Positions 24,801-36,529 of a stretch of 64,000 nucleotides of DNA are shown here, piece after piece (the first letter of the stretch is position 1; the number at the start of each line of letters is the position of its first letter). Under the pieces are notes generated by a model, which saw nothing but the letters and a program-made list of their open reading frames with translations, did not search any database and was not told the DNA's origin. A program made the translations under genes and the position numbers. Origin of the DNA: Panulirus ornatus (lineage: Eukaryota > Arthropoda > Malacostraca > Decapoda > Palinuridae); assembly GCF_036320965.1 (NCBI RefSeq), contig NC_092239.1:3088320-3152319 (forward strand). Reading direction: 5' to 3'.

Positions 24801-26604
24801 CTGGGAAGTGTGGCCTACCCTGGGAAGTGTGGCCTACCCTGGGAAGTGTGGCCTACCCTGGGAAATGTAGCTTGCCCTGGGAAGTGTGGCCTGCCCTGGG
24901 GAGTGTGGCCTACCCTGGGAAGTGTGGCCTACCCTGGGAAGTGTGGCCTACCCTGGGAAATGTAGCTTGCCCTGGGAAGTGTGGCCTACCCTGGGAAGTG
25001 TGGCCTACCCTGGGGAGTGTGGCCTATACCCTGGGGAGTGTGGCTTGCCCTGGGGAGTGTGGCTTGCCCTGGGGAGTGTGGCCTATACCCTGGGGAGTGT
25101 GGCCTACCCTGGGAAGTGTGGCCTACCCTGGGAAATGTAGCTTGCCCTGGGGAGTGTGGCTTGCCCTGGGGAGTGTGGCTTGCCCTGGGGAGTGTGGCCT
25201 ACCCTGGGAAGTGTGGCCTGCCCTGGGGAGTGTGGCCTATACCCTGGGGAGTGTGGCCTATACCCTGGGGAGTGTGGCTTGCCCTGGGGAGTGTGGCCTA
25301 CCCTGGGAAGTGTGGCTTGCCCTGGGGAGTGTGGCCTATACCCTGGGGAGTGTGGCCTATACCCTGGGGAGTGTGGCCTATACCCTGGGGAGTGTGGCTT
25401 GCCCTGGGGAGTGTGGCTTGCCCTGGGGAGTGTGGCCTATACCCTGGGGAGTGTGGCTTGCCCTGGGGAGTGTGGCCTATACCCTGGGGAGTGTGGCTTG
25501 CCCTGGGGAGTGTGGCTTGCCCTGGGGAGTGTGGCCTATACCCTGGGGAGTGTGGCTTGCCCTGGGGAGTGTGGCTTGCCCTGGGGAGTGTGGCCTATAC
25601 CCTGGGGAGTGTGGCCTACCCTGGGAAGTGTGGCCTGCCCTGGGGAGTGTGGCCTATACCCTGGGGAGTGTGGCTTGCCCTGGGGAGTGTGGCTTGCCCT
25701 GGGGAGTGTGGCCTATACCCTGGGGAGTGTGGCCTATACCCTGGGGAGTGTGGCCTATACCCTGGGGAGTGTGGCCTATACCCTGGGGAGTGTGGCCTAC
25801 CCTGGGAAGTGTGGCCTACCCTGGGAAGTGTGGCCTACCCTGGGAAGTGTGGCTTGCCCTGGGGAGTGTGGCCTATACCCTGGGGAGTGTGGCCTATACC
25901 CTGGGGAGTGTGGCCTACCCTGGGAAGTGTGGCCTACCCTGGGAAGTGTGGCCTACCCTGGGAAATGTAGCTTGCCCTGGGAAGTGTGGCCTACCCTGGG
26001 AAGTGTGGCCTACCCTGGGAAGTGTGGCCTACCCTGGGAAATGTAGCTTGCCCTGGGAAGTGTGGCTTGCCCTGGGGAGTGTGGCCTATACCCTGGGGAG
26101 TGTGGCCTATACCCTGGGGAGTGTGGCCTATACCCTGGGGAGTGTGGCCTATACCCTGGGGAGTGTGGCCTATACCCTGGGGAGTGTGGCCTATACCCTG
26201 GGGAGTGTGGCCTATACCCTGGGGAGTGTGGCCTATACCCTGGGGAGTGTGGCCTACCCTGGGAAGTGTGGCCTACCCTGGGAAGTGTGGCCTACCCTGG
26301 GAAGTGTGGCTTGCCCTGGGGAGTGTGGCTTGCCCTGGGGAGTGTGGCTTCCCCTGGAGAGTGTGGCCTATACCCTGGGGAGTGTGGCTTGCCCTGGGGA
26401 GTGTGGCCTATACCCTGGGGAGTGTGGCTTGCCCTGGGGAGTGTGGCCTGCCCTAGAGAGTGTGGCTTGCCCTGGGAAGTGTGGCCTACCCTGGGAAGTG
26501 TGGCCTACCCTGGGAAGTGTGGCCTGCCCTGGGGAATGTGGCCTGCCCTGGGAAGTGTGGCCTCCCCTGGGGAGTGTGGCCTACCCTGGGGAGTGTGGCC
26601 TCAC
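21838..26604. repeat. 4.7-kb array of a 19-bp minisatellite ending at a splice donor
   Basis: About 240 units (estimated from length). Main types are GGCCTACCCTGGGAAGTGT (19 bp), GGCTTGCCCTGGGGAGTGT (19 bp), a 21-bp type with GGCCTATACCCTGGGGAG, and an AAATGTAGCTTGCCCTGGG variant. Types cluster: the first is nearly uniform at about 22.7-23.2 kb and the 21-bp type forms runs near 24.1 and 26.1-26.25 kb. A 19-bp unit keeps reading frames open, so very long Trp/Pro/Gly frames appear, but they are not genes. The right end runs straight into the exon 3 donor. Confidence 0.97.
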
Positions 26605-26737
26605 CTGCGGAGGACCTGACGAGGACGGTGTCCCTGGGGTTGGCCGCGATCATGCGCTTCACCACGTCGATCTGCTCCAGCAGCAGCTGTACCGTGTTCA
26701 GGTACTGGGACTCACACGGTACGTACACCGACCAGAA
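26605..26737 (-). CDS. DPEP: Dipeptidase exon 3: FWSVYVPC segment
   Basis: 133 nt with acceptor CTCTCCCACAG|TTC and donor CCGCAG|GTGAGG. It encodes FWSVYVPCESQYLNTVQLLL and then an amphipathic helix ending in NPRDTVLVRSSA plus the first base of a Gly codon. The Cys matches the family's first disulphide Cys (Cys87 of DPEP1). The exon ends in phase 1, while the next visible dipeptidase exon (9472) starts in phase 0. Direct joining would shift the frame, so at least one exon of length 3k+2 must lie between them. The donor is the last unit of the 19-bp minisatellite that fills 21,838-26,604. Any reading frame crossing this exon on the plus strand is antisense noise. Confidence 0.95.
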
Positions 26738-26817
26738 CTGTGGGAGAGACGGTACGCTGTGTTATAGTATCATGAGGGACGGTACATGGTCCTCAGTCTC
26801 CAAGAAACGGTACAGGA

Positions 26818-26819
<2 letters not shown>

Positions 26820-26893
<74 letters not shown>
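26820..26893. repeat. (CT)n microsatellite
   Basis: About 37 pure CT units, 82 bp upstream of exon 3 in gene orientation. Confidence 0.98.
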
Positions 26894-26894
<1 letters not shown>

Positions 26895-27184
26895 AGGAGA
26901 GGTCCCCTGCCAGACGTAGTACCTAACTACACAACAGGTGTTCGGGTTGTGACCTGGGAGGTCATCATCACTCGGAGAATAAAGGAACCGTCAATTTTCA
27001 GGTCACCTGCCAGGATGTCAGGCCGTGCTCAGAGACCGTACCCTCGTGCTCAAGGGCCGTGCTCAAGATAACCACCAAACCATCAAACAAGGTTCAACTA
27101 TCTTGCTCAACAAGATGAAACCGCTTGACTCCAGAGCTCAAACTATCACAGCCAAAATCTAAAACAATGGCTGGCGAGCTTAAA

Positions 27185-27400
27185 CCAGGACGTTAAACCA
27201 TCGTGACCATGACGTTAAACCATCGTGATCAGGACGTTAAACCATCATGATCAGGACGTTAAACCATCATGATCAGGACGTTAAACCATCATGATCAGGA
27301 CGTTAAACCATCATGATCAGGACGTTAAACCATCATGATCAGGACGTTAAACCATCATGATCAGGACGTTAAACCATCATGATCAGGACGTTAAACCATC
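27185..27400. repeat. 22-bp minisatellite
   Basis: About nine nearly perfect copies containing AACCATCATGATCAGGACGT. Confidence 0.96.
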
Positions 27401-27470
27401 CAGTAGAGGATATGGAAAAAAAAAAAAAGAAAAATTACCCTGTCATCGGGGTCGACCCGCCGCCGCGCTA

Positions 27471-27550
27471 CTCGGGGCTTCGAACCAATGATCCGGAATT
27501 TCGGAGTCGAGTGAGACGGAGCACCAACCACCACGCTACGAACGACCCGT
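27471..27550 (-). repeat. tRNA-like SINE head
   Basis: The minus strand has an A-box-like CGTGGTGGTTGGTGCTCCG and the B box GGTTCGAAGCC at tRNA-like spacing. Confidence 0.6.
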
Positions 27551-27639
27551 CGTTTAAATGACGTCGTTTGGTTCCTGATCCTCCAGGCGGTATCGCCGTG
27601 TTATGTACCCCCTACTCATACCCACCCCGCCTCCTTGAC

Positions 27640-27661
27640 ACACACACACACACACACACAG
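27640..27661. repeat. (CA)n microsatellite
   Basis: About 11 CA units. Confidence 0.93.
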
Positions 27662-27712
27662 GGAGACCTTCTCGAAGACGTGAAGATAAATTTCTGTTTC
27701 ACTCCCTCATTC

Positions 27713-27715
<3 letters not shown>

Positions 27716-27793
<78 letters not shown>

Positions 27794-27829
27794 ATACGTT
27801 CTTATTTTGATTCCGAAACCTAACTCGCT

Positions 27830-27861
<32 letters not shown>
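27716..27861. repeat. (GA)n, spacer, (GT)n
   Basis: GA to 27,788 and GT at 27,832-27,861. Confidence 0.96.
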
Positions 27862-27863
<2 letters not shown>

Positions 27864-28148
27864 ATGTCATGTGACCGTCTGCCTGGCTGCGGAATCCTGG
27901 GAAACAGGTGAAATATGCAAAACATTTCGAAATATTGAAGACAGACATTGTAGAACGGAGAAGCTTCGCTGCTCAGGAAGAGCAATAGTGAATATATGAA
28001 TTCCAGCATATGAGTTATATACACCCCGGGTTTTGTCTGGCATATACTCCTACTGCGGTATGATGTGATATAATCCGGTAAACGTGGGGTATATGTTGGC
28101 CAACTCTATTGGAAACACAAGACAGTCCTTCTTAATAAGGAACTGGCA

Positions 28149-28372
<224 letters not shown>

Positions 28373-28428
<56 letters not shown>
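28373..28428. repeat. (AT)n between two inverted SINE tails
   Basis: About 28 AT units forming the centre of a palindromic arrangement. Confidence 0.96.
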
Positions 28429-28430
<2 letters not shown>

Positions 28431-28664
28431 TTCGTACTATTCGCCATTTCCCGCATTAGCGAGGTAGCGCTATGAACAGAGGACTGGGCCTTAGAGGGAA
28501 TATCCTCACCTGGCCCCCTTCTCTGTTCCTTCTTTTGGAAAATTAAAAAAAAAAAACGAGAGGGGAGGATTTCCAGCCACCCGCTCCCTCCCCTTTTAGT
28601 CGCCTTCTACGACACGCAGGGAATACGTGGGAAGTTTTCTTTCTCCCCTATCCCCAGGGATAAC
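28429..28664 (-). mobile_element. SINE-like element copy 3, full length
   Basis: Reverse complement of copy 1 over its whole length, from TTTCGTACTATTCGCCATTT (tail) to CTATCCCCAGGGAT (head). The head end abuts the satellite array. Confidence 0.88.
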
Positions 28665-30670
28665 AAAGTGAAAATATACCCATTAAATATGAACCAAATA
28701 ATCACAGAATCTTGGAAAAGAATAAGAGTTAATTACTTATTCACAGGCCTTAATATATTCCAACATATATTTCAATCCCAGATTCATATTCAGCATGATA
28801 AATACCCTTTATACTTAGGTTTTCATACAAATCCATCACCATCACAAAATTGCCAAAAATTGCAGGTAATAGTTCAGGATATTTTTCAAGCGAAAAAACT
28901 TTTCGTTTTAAAATCGAAATACGACTTAATGAAATGCTTATATACGTCAAATGTACAGAGAAAGTATCACATAATACTTCCTAAGGTGACATATACCTAG
29001 TAAATGGGAACCAAATAATCACAAAATCTTCAAAAAGACTGACCACTAATTACTTATTTATATGCCTTAATGCCCCAAACATATATTTCTACTACATACT
29101 TGATTTCGGCATGAAGAGTAGACCTTCTACTGAGGTTTTCAAACGAATCAATTACCCTCACAAAAATACCAAAAATTGAAGCTACTAGGTCAGGGTTATT
29201 TTTTGGCCCAACGACCTTTTTGACTGAAAAGTGATATATGACATAACGGAACACTTCTATATATGAATGATCACGGAAAATATCTCACATTGCTTCCTCA
29301 AGTCGACATACACCCAATAAACGTGAAATGGATAATATCAGATGAGACGAAAGTGAGAATTTATCACTTACTTATAGGCCTTAGTGTACTCTCGACAAAT
29401 TTCAGCCCTAGACTGATACTCAGCATGAAAAATACTACATTTACTGAAGTTTCCAAGCAAATCTATTAACGTCATAAAAAAATTTACGTGTTTCTTCTGC
29501 GAAAAACTATTTTAATACTGAAATATGACAATGAAATGCTTTTATACTTCAAATGATCATGGAAAATCTCACATAATACTTCCTTAAGGTGACAGATACC
29601 CAATCAATGTGAACCGAATAATCAAAAAATCTTCAAAAACATTACCCACTAATTATTCACTTCTATGCTTAAAGGTCTCCAAACATATGTTTCAACTCCA
29701 TATCTAATTTCCGCATGAAGAATAGTCCTTATACCGAGGTTGTCAAGCAAATCAATAACCCTCACAAAAATACCAAAAATGGAAGGTAATGGTTCAGGGA
29801 ATTTTTTGGCCAAAAAAACTTTTTGTTTTAAAAGTGAAATATGTCATGATGAAACACTTCTATATCTGAAATGATCACAAATAATATCTCAATGCTTGCA
29901 CAAAGTGAAAATATACCCATTAAATATGAACCAAATAATCACAGAATCTTGGAAAAGAATAAGAGTTAATTACTTATTCACAGGCCTTAATATATTCCAA
30001 CATATATTTCAATCCCAGATTCATATTCAGCATGATAAATACCCTTTATACTTAGGTTTTCATACAAATCCATCACCATCACAAAATTGCCAAAAATTGC
30101 AGGTAATAGTTCAGGATATTTTTCAAGCGAAAAAACTTTTTGTTTTAAAATTGAAATACGACTTAATGAAATGCTTATATACGTCAAATGTTCATAGAAA
30201 GTATCGCATAATACTTCCCTAAGGTGACATATACCTAGTAAATGGGATCCAAATAATCACAAAATCTTCAAAAAGACTGACCACTAATTACTTTTTTATA
30301 TGCCTTAATGCCCCAAACATATATTTCTACTACATACTTGATTTCGGCATGAAGAGTAGACCTTCTACTGAGGTTTTCAAACGAATCAATTACCCTCACA
30401 AAAATACCAAAAATTGAAGCTAATAGGTCAGGGTTATTTTTTGGCCCAACGACCTTTTTGACTGAAAAGTGATATATGACATAACGGAACACTTCTATAT
30501 ATGAATGATCACGGAAAATATCTCACATTGCTTCCTCAAGTCGACATACACCCAATAAACGTGAAATGGATAATATCAGATGAGACGAAAGTGAGAATTT
30601 ATCACTTATCTATAGGCCTTAGTGTACTCTCGACATAAATTTCAGCCCTAGACTAATACTCAGCATGAAA
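28665..30670. repeat. Four-monomer higher-order satellite, 1,237-bp period
   Basis: AT-rich monomers of about 287-319 bp start at about 28,668, 28,986, 29,302 and 29,589. They share landmarks such as GTGACATATACC, AATTACTTA, GCCTTAAT, GCATGA and ACCAAAAATTG at matching offsets but are clearly diverged from each other. The whole set of four then repeats from 29,905 with very few changes (29,905, 30,224, 30,540), broken in the third monomer at 30,670. That is a higher-order repeat. Short open frames that recur with this spacing are by-products. Confidence 0.93.
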
Positions 30671-30673
30671 AAT

Positions 30674-30767
<94 letters not shown>
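30671..30767. repeat. (TA)n microsatellite
   Basis: About 48 TA units with an early AAA interruption, at the broken end of the satellite. Confidence 0.97.
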
Positions 30768-30769
<2 letters not shown>

Positions 30770-31042
30770 TTTTTTTTCTTTTCTTTCACACTATTCGCCA
30801 TTTCCCGCGTTAGCGAGGTAGCGTTAAGAACAGAGAACTGGGCCTTTGAGGCAATATCCTCACCTGGCCCCCTTCTCTGTTCCTTCTTTTGGAAAAAAAA
30901 AAAAAAAAAAATAAAATAAAATAAAAAAAAAGAAATAATGAGAGAGGAGGATTTCCAGCCCCCCGCTCCCTCCCCTTTTAGTCGCCTTCTACGACATGCA
31001 GGGAATACGTGGGAAGTATTCTTTCTCACCTATCCCCAGGGA

Positions 31043-31044
<2 letters not shown>
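30768..31044 (-). mobile_element. SINE-like element copy 4
   Basis: Full-length inverted copy whose internal A-run is expanded to about 40 bp (30,893-30,932, AAAATAAAAT repeats). The tail side abuts (TA)n and the head ends CTATCCCCAGGGA. Confidence 0.88.

Positions 31045-31128
<84 letters not shown>
31045..31128. repeat. (TA)n microsatellite
   Basis: About 41 TA units next to the SINE-like head. Confidence 0.98.
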
Positions 31129-31130
<2 letters not shown>

Positions 31131-31209
31131 CGTTCCCTGTTTCTCAATTAGGCTGTCCAGTCCTCCCCTCAGTATTGCCCTCATGGTGTTTGACTAGTGT
31201 TGGGCAGTT

Positions 31210-31218
<9 letters not shown>

Positions 31219-31268
<50 letters not shown>
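31219..31268. repeat. (CT)n microsatellite
   Basis: About 25 CT units after a C10 run. Confidence 0.97.
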
Positions 31269-31273
<5 letters not shown>

Positions 31274-31641
31274 GGAGTATTTTTTTTTCTCCCATCAGCC
31301 TCTCCTTCTCTTTGATTCTGTTCCAGCTAATTTCATCTCCGGTCGTTTCCTTCCGTCGCACCTGTGCCTCCAGGACCAACAACGACTCCCCTGGACGACG
31401 AGCCCGAGCCCCCCGGACCTCCCCCACCTTCCTGACGAACTCGTGTGGACACCAAATCAGTTTTATCCTCCTAGTAATCTACACCGTCTCATTATCATCC
31501 AGCTCCCCTGGAGCGCCCCGCCTTCCATCAGGTCTTCCTGTAATTCCGACCTTCGTTCATCCTCCTCCCTACCTCCCCCACCCCCCTTCCCTTCCCTATC
31601 TTCCTCCCCGAGTGTCATTTTTCTTTTTTTTTTTCCATATC

Positions 31642-31680
31642 TCCTCCTCCTCCTCCTCCTCCTCCTTCTTCTTCTTCATC
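31642..31680. repeat. CTC/CTT trinucleotide repeat
   Basis: About 12 CTC/TTC triplets. Confidence 0.9.
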
Positions 31681-31815
31681 AAGATCCTTCCCATTACATC
31701 CTGGATCAAGATACGTGATTCACGACGGAGCTTCTTGACGCGTATGACCCCCAGGGAGGGAGCCACTGTCTCTTCTTGATCTCATCTCTGCCATTTCTGT
31801 CCTGTTTTCCTTAAG

Positions 31816-31819
<4 letters not shown>

Positions 31820-31882
<63 letters not shown>
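31820..31882. repeat. (TA)n microsatellite
   Basis: About 31 TA units. Confidence 0.98.
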
Positions 31883-31884
<2 letters not shown>

Positions 31885-31983
31885 CCTGCGAATCCCAAAT
31901 CCTGCGTCCTCTGTCGAATTTGTCGTCAGAGCTTCGCGCCATCCAATTCTTAGGCCAAATCTTAACGTAGGTAAGCTCGATGC

Positions 31984-32001
31984 ACTCTCTCTCTCTCTCT
32001 C

Positions 32002-32061
<60 letters not shown>
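31984..32061. repeat. (CT)n microsatellite
   Basis: About 38 CT units with one CA interruption. Confidence 0.97.
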
Positions 32062-32063
<2 letters not shown>

Positions 32064-32404
32064 GCGTCGGAAAGTACATGCATCAAGTTTACTGACGAAG
32101 GGACGACCGACCTACTGCGCGACCCCACCAAGTATCCATTCTACACCCACAGGTCCCCCACGTCCTCTTATAATGCAAGTATCATTCTCATATATCTTTT
32201 TTTCTTTTGCCATTTAATGTGCTATCATTCCCGAATGAAAGAAGAGGTCATGATGGCTTCATTCACTCAGATAACAAGTGAGGAACGATATCTCTTTCTT
32301 CAGTTTATGGAGTTTAATATCTCTGCATTCATTATGAACTTCTATCTTAAGATTTCTTTTTTTGGAGGGGGGAGGAATTAGTTACGGTTAAAAGACAACC
32401 GCAT

Positions 32405-32550
32405 CAGGGATACTGAACCGCAACGAACCGTGCCATGGTTCACGGTCCTGGGGATTGAACCGCTCCACGGTTCACGGTGTGAGTGGGGGTGAACAACTAC
32501 ATGGTTCATGACCTTAGGAGTCGAACCACTCCATGGTTCATGGTGCTTTA
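32405..32550. repeat. Imperfect about 50-bp repeat, three copies
   Basis: Repeated GAACCGCTCCACGGTTCACG-like modules, each with an inverted CCATGGTTCA/TGAACC character. Confidence 0.7.
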
Positions 32551-32566
32551 TAAACAAAGAATCCAG

Positions 32567-32570
<4 letters not shown>

Positions 32571-32653
<83 letters not shown>
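32571..32653. repeat. (TA)n microsatellite
   Basis: About 41 TA units at the 5' break of the LINE fragment. Confidence 0.98.
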
Positions 32654-32657
<4 letters not shown>

Positions 32658-33526
32658 ATGGGGTTGTTAGGGAGGTAAATGCAAGAGTTTTGGAAAGAAG
32701 GGCGAGTATGAAGTCTGTTGGGGATGAGAGAGCTTGAGAAGTGAGTCAGTTGTTGTTCGCTGATGATACAGCGCTGGTGGCTGATTCATGTGAGAAACTG
32801 CAGAAGCTGGTGACTGAGTTTGGTAAAGTGTGTGAAAGAAGAAAGTTAAGAGTAAATGTGAATAAGAGCAAGGTTATTAGGTACAGTAGGGTTGAGGGTC
32901 AAGTCAATTGGGAGGTGAGTTTGAATGGAGAAAAACTGGAGGAAGTGAAGTGTTTTAGATATCTGGGAGTGGATCTGGCAGCGGATGGAACCATGGAAGC
33001 GGAAGTGGATCATAGGGTGGGGGAGGGGGCGAAAATTCTGGGAGCCTTGAAGAATGTGTGGAAGTCGAGAACATTATCTCGGAAAGCAAAAATGGGTATG
33101 TTTGAAGGAATAGTGGTTCCAACAATGTTGTATGGTTGCGAGGCGTGGGCTATGGATAGAGTTGTGCGCAGGAGGATGGATGTGCTGGAAATGAGATGTT
33201 TGAGGACAATGTGTGGTGTGAGGTGGTGTGATCGAGTAAGTAACGTAAGGGTAAGAGAGATGTGTGGAAATAAAAAGAGCGTGGTTGAGAGAGCAGAAGA
33301 GGGTGTTTTGAAATGGTTTGGGCACATGGAGAGAATAAGTGAGGAAAGATTGACCAAGAGGATATATGTGTCGGAGGTGGAGGGAACAAGGAGAAGAGGG
33401 AGACCAAATTGGAGGTGGAAAGATGGAGTGAAAAAGATTTTGAGTGATCGGGGCCTGAACATGCAGGAGGGTGAAAGGAGGGCAAGGAATAGAGTGAATT
33501 GGAGCGATGTGGTATACCGGGGTTGA
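32654..33526 (+). pseudogene. Non-LTR retrotransposon reverse transcriptase, 3' fragment with internal stop
   Basis: Encodes the C-terminal part of a LINE reverse transcriptase. It opens MDGVVREVNARVLERR, then has a TGA at 32,735-32,737, then QLLFADDTALVADS (catalytic DD box), KLRVNVNKSKV, FRYLGVDLAADGTMEAEVDH (thumb), VVPTMLYGCEAWAM, RMDVLEMRCLRTMCGVRW, VLKWFGHMER, a basic RGRPNWRWKDGVKK segment, and a stop at 33,526. The TGA sits where relatives usually have Trp (DE-R-W-EVSQLLF, my inference), so one base change explains it. Endonuclease and N-terminal RT parts are absent: the copy is 5'-truncated at (TA)n. It is dead but recent, because the remaining 263 codons are open. It lies in intron 2, antisense to the host gene. 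Confidence 0.93.
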
Positions 33527-33711
33527 CGTGCTGTCAGTGGATTGAATCGGGGCATGTGAAGCGTCTGGAGTAAACCATGGAAAGCTGTGTAGGTATGTAT
33601 ATTTGCGTGTGTGGACGTATGTATAGACATGTGTATGGGGGTGGGTTGGGCCATTTCTTTCGTCTGTTTCCTTGCGCTACCTCGCAAACGCGGGAGACAG
33701 CGACAAAGCAA

Positions 33712-33727
<16 letters not shown>
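33527..33727 (+). mobile_element. LINE 3' UTR and A-tail
   Basis: Continues from the RT stop through GGCATGTGAAGCGTCTGGAG and CCATTTCTTTCGTCTGTTTC to GCTACCTCGCAAACGCGGGA and GACAGCGACAAAGC, followed by about A19. The GCTACCTCGC-AACGCGGGA stretch is shared with the SINE-like family. Confidence 0.88.

Positions 33728-33784
<57 letters not shown>
33728..33784. repeat. (AT)n after the LINE tail
   Basis: About 28 AT units. Confidence 0.97.
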
Positions 33785-34927
<1,143 letters not shown>

Positions 34928-34984
34928 CTAAGGACTGGCTGAGGGACGAAACAAACGGGTATTTCTCTCGATTTCCCCTGGTCT

Positions 34985-35103
34985 CTTGAGCATGACGGTG
35001 CGACCCCTGCAGCAATATGTTTGCGGATCTTAAAGATCTTAAGAACGATAGTGCGACCTTTGAGCATGGCGCTACGACCCTTGAGCACGATGGCACGACC
35101 CCT
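34985..35103. repeat. Degenerate minisatellite of the GTCGTACC family, inverted
   Basis: Units such as CTTGAGCACGATGGCACGAC, reverse complement of the 1.2- and 48.2-kb cores. Confidence 0.75.
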
Positions 35104-35104
35104 C

Positions 35105-35105
<1 letters not shown>

Positions 35106-35175
<70 letters not shown>

Positions 35176-35218
35176 GGTATAACTTCCAATCTGACCTGAA
35201 AGGTCGGTGACTGATAAT

Positions 35219-35298
<80 letters not shown>
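35106..35298. repeat. Two (AT)n tracts 45 bp apart
   Basis: AT at 35,106-35,173 and 35,219-35,298 around a short unique spacer. Together they can form a large hairpin. Confidence 0.96.
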
Positions 35299-35303
<5 letters not shown>

Positions 35304-35760
35304 GATTTACACTGAGGTTTCAAGATGATGATGATGACAACGACAAAAAAAAAGAAACACACACACAAACCGATAATTCGAATTGTTATAATCTCAAAAT
35401 CATCTTCCGCCTCCATATCTCGCCGAAGACAAGGGATAAGCCATTTGTCGTCTGGATTCATTCCCAGACAGCAACACGACACAGCCCAAGTTTCTCCTCT
35501 CCCCTTCCCTCCACCTCTCCTTTCCTCCCTCACGGATGAAGTCAGTGTCTGGGGCTGCTACTGCTACCCCTCACCTTCCCTCCACCCATCACATTATTTC
35601 CCACGATGATCAAACTTCCCTGTATCATCAGCTTGTCTCGACCCGAACCGAACCGAACTGAACTGAACCGTTGTCAGAAACTTTCTTGTCCGTGACACTT
35701 TTGGGGACAAGGGCGGCCGCCAGCCCGATCTTCAACATTATTGACAGTTTAACTTTCATT

Positions 35761-35761
<1 letters not shown>

Positions 35762-35826
<65 letters not shown>
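35762..35826. repeat. (GT)n microsatellite
   Basis: About 32 GT units. Confidence 0.98.
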
Positions 35827-35829
<3 letters not shown>

Positions 35830-36529
35830 TTCTCTCCCTCACGAAACTAATCTTTGGAAACTCGTTCTTTTCCCCTGTTGGCTCTGGCGACACAAGAACT
35901 GCTGCTTCTGCTTGAGCCTGGAACGCTTCCAGAGCAGAAGGTACTGAGAGACTCATCTTCTTCCACCACATACTGACCACAAGAAGATGACATTAAGACA
36001 TCAGAAGGTTCGTGGCGGTCCTTCCCCACCTCACATGGCCACCTTTGGTTCTGGCACATGGTCCAACCTAACCTCTCTCGGAGTGCACTCAACGCATCAA
36101 CTCACTAAACCTACGAAATAATCTGGTTTCACTAACTACATGTACGATCCGTGGTAGTTATGTCGAGGATCATGTTACAGTGTGTTTAAGACCGTCATAA
36201 TACATCCACCAGTATGAGAGTACTATAGCAACCAGATCGGATCTTCTACCACACCAAGAGCAACTAACCTTTATATAGTAAGTGATGCAGTAGACACAAC
36301 GAAGAAATCTTATTACCCTACCGGGGCCACAACACCCAGGACAATCCGCCATCAGCCACTGGTATAGTAAACTGGATGAGGTGATCGGTTCAGCCACGCC
36401 ACCATATGCCAGATTCTCCCCCAGCCTGACACCACCTCCCACCCCAGCACACTTGAGACAGTCAGTACACCAAGGTACTAGACAGCTACATAGCCTCAAC
36501 GTGATGCGCTTCGCCAAACCGACTTATTT

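Noticed and set aside
23927..26767. A 946-codon open frame and several 150-340-codon relatives, rich in Trp, Pro and Gly
   Set aside because: They follow from a 19-bp unit without a stop, which stays open in rotating frames. The 946-codon frame runs antisense through exon 3, and the peptide has no domain features.
28668..30222. Two nearly identical open frames of about 110 codons, 1.2 kb apart
   Set aside because: They are the same monomer of the higher-order satellite. Other monomers break the frame.
33010..33711. 233-codon frame on the minus strand
   Set aside because: Antisense shadow of the LINE reverse transcriptase on the plus strand.
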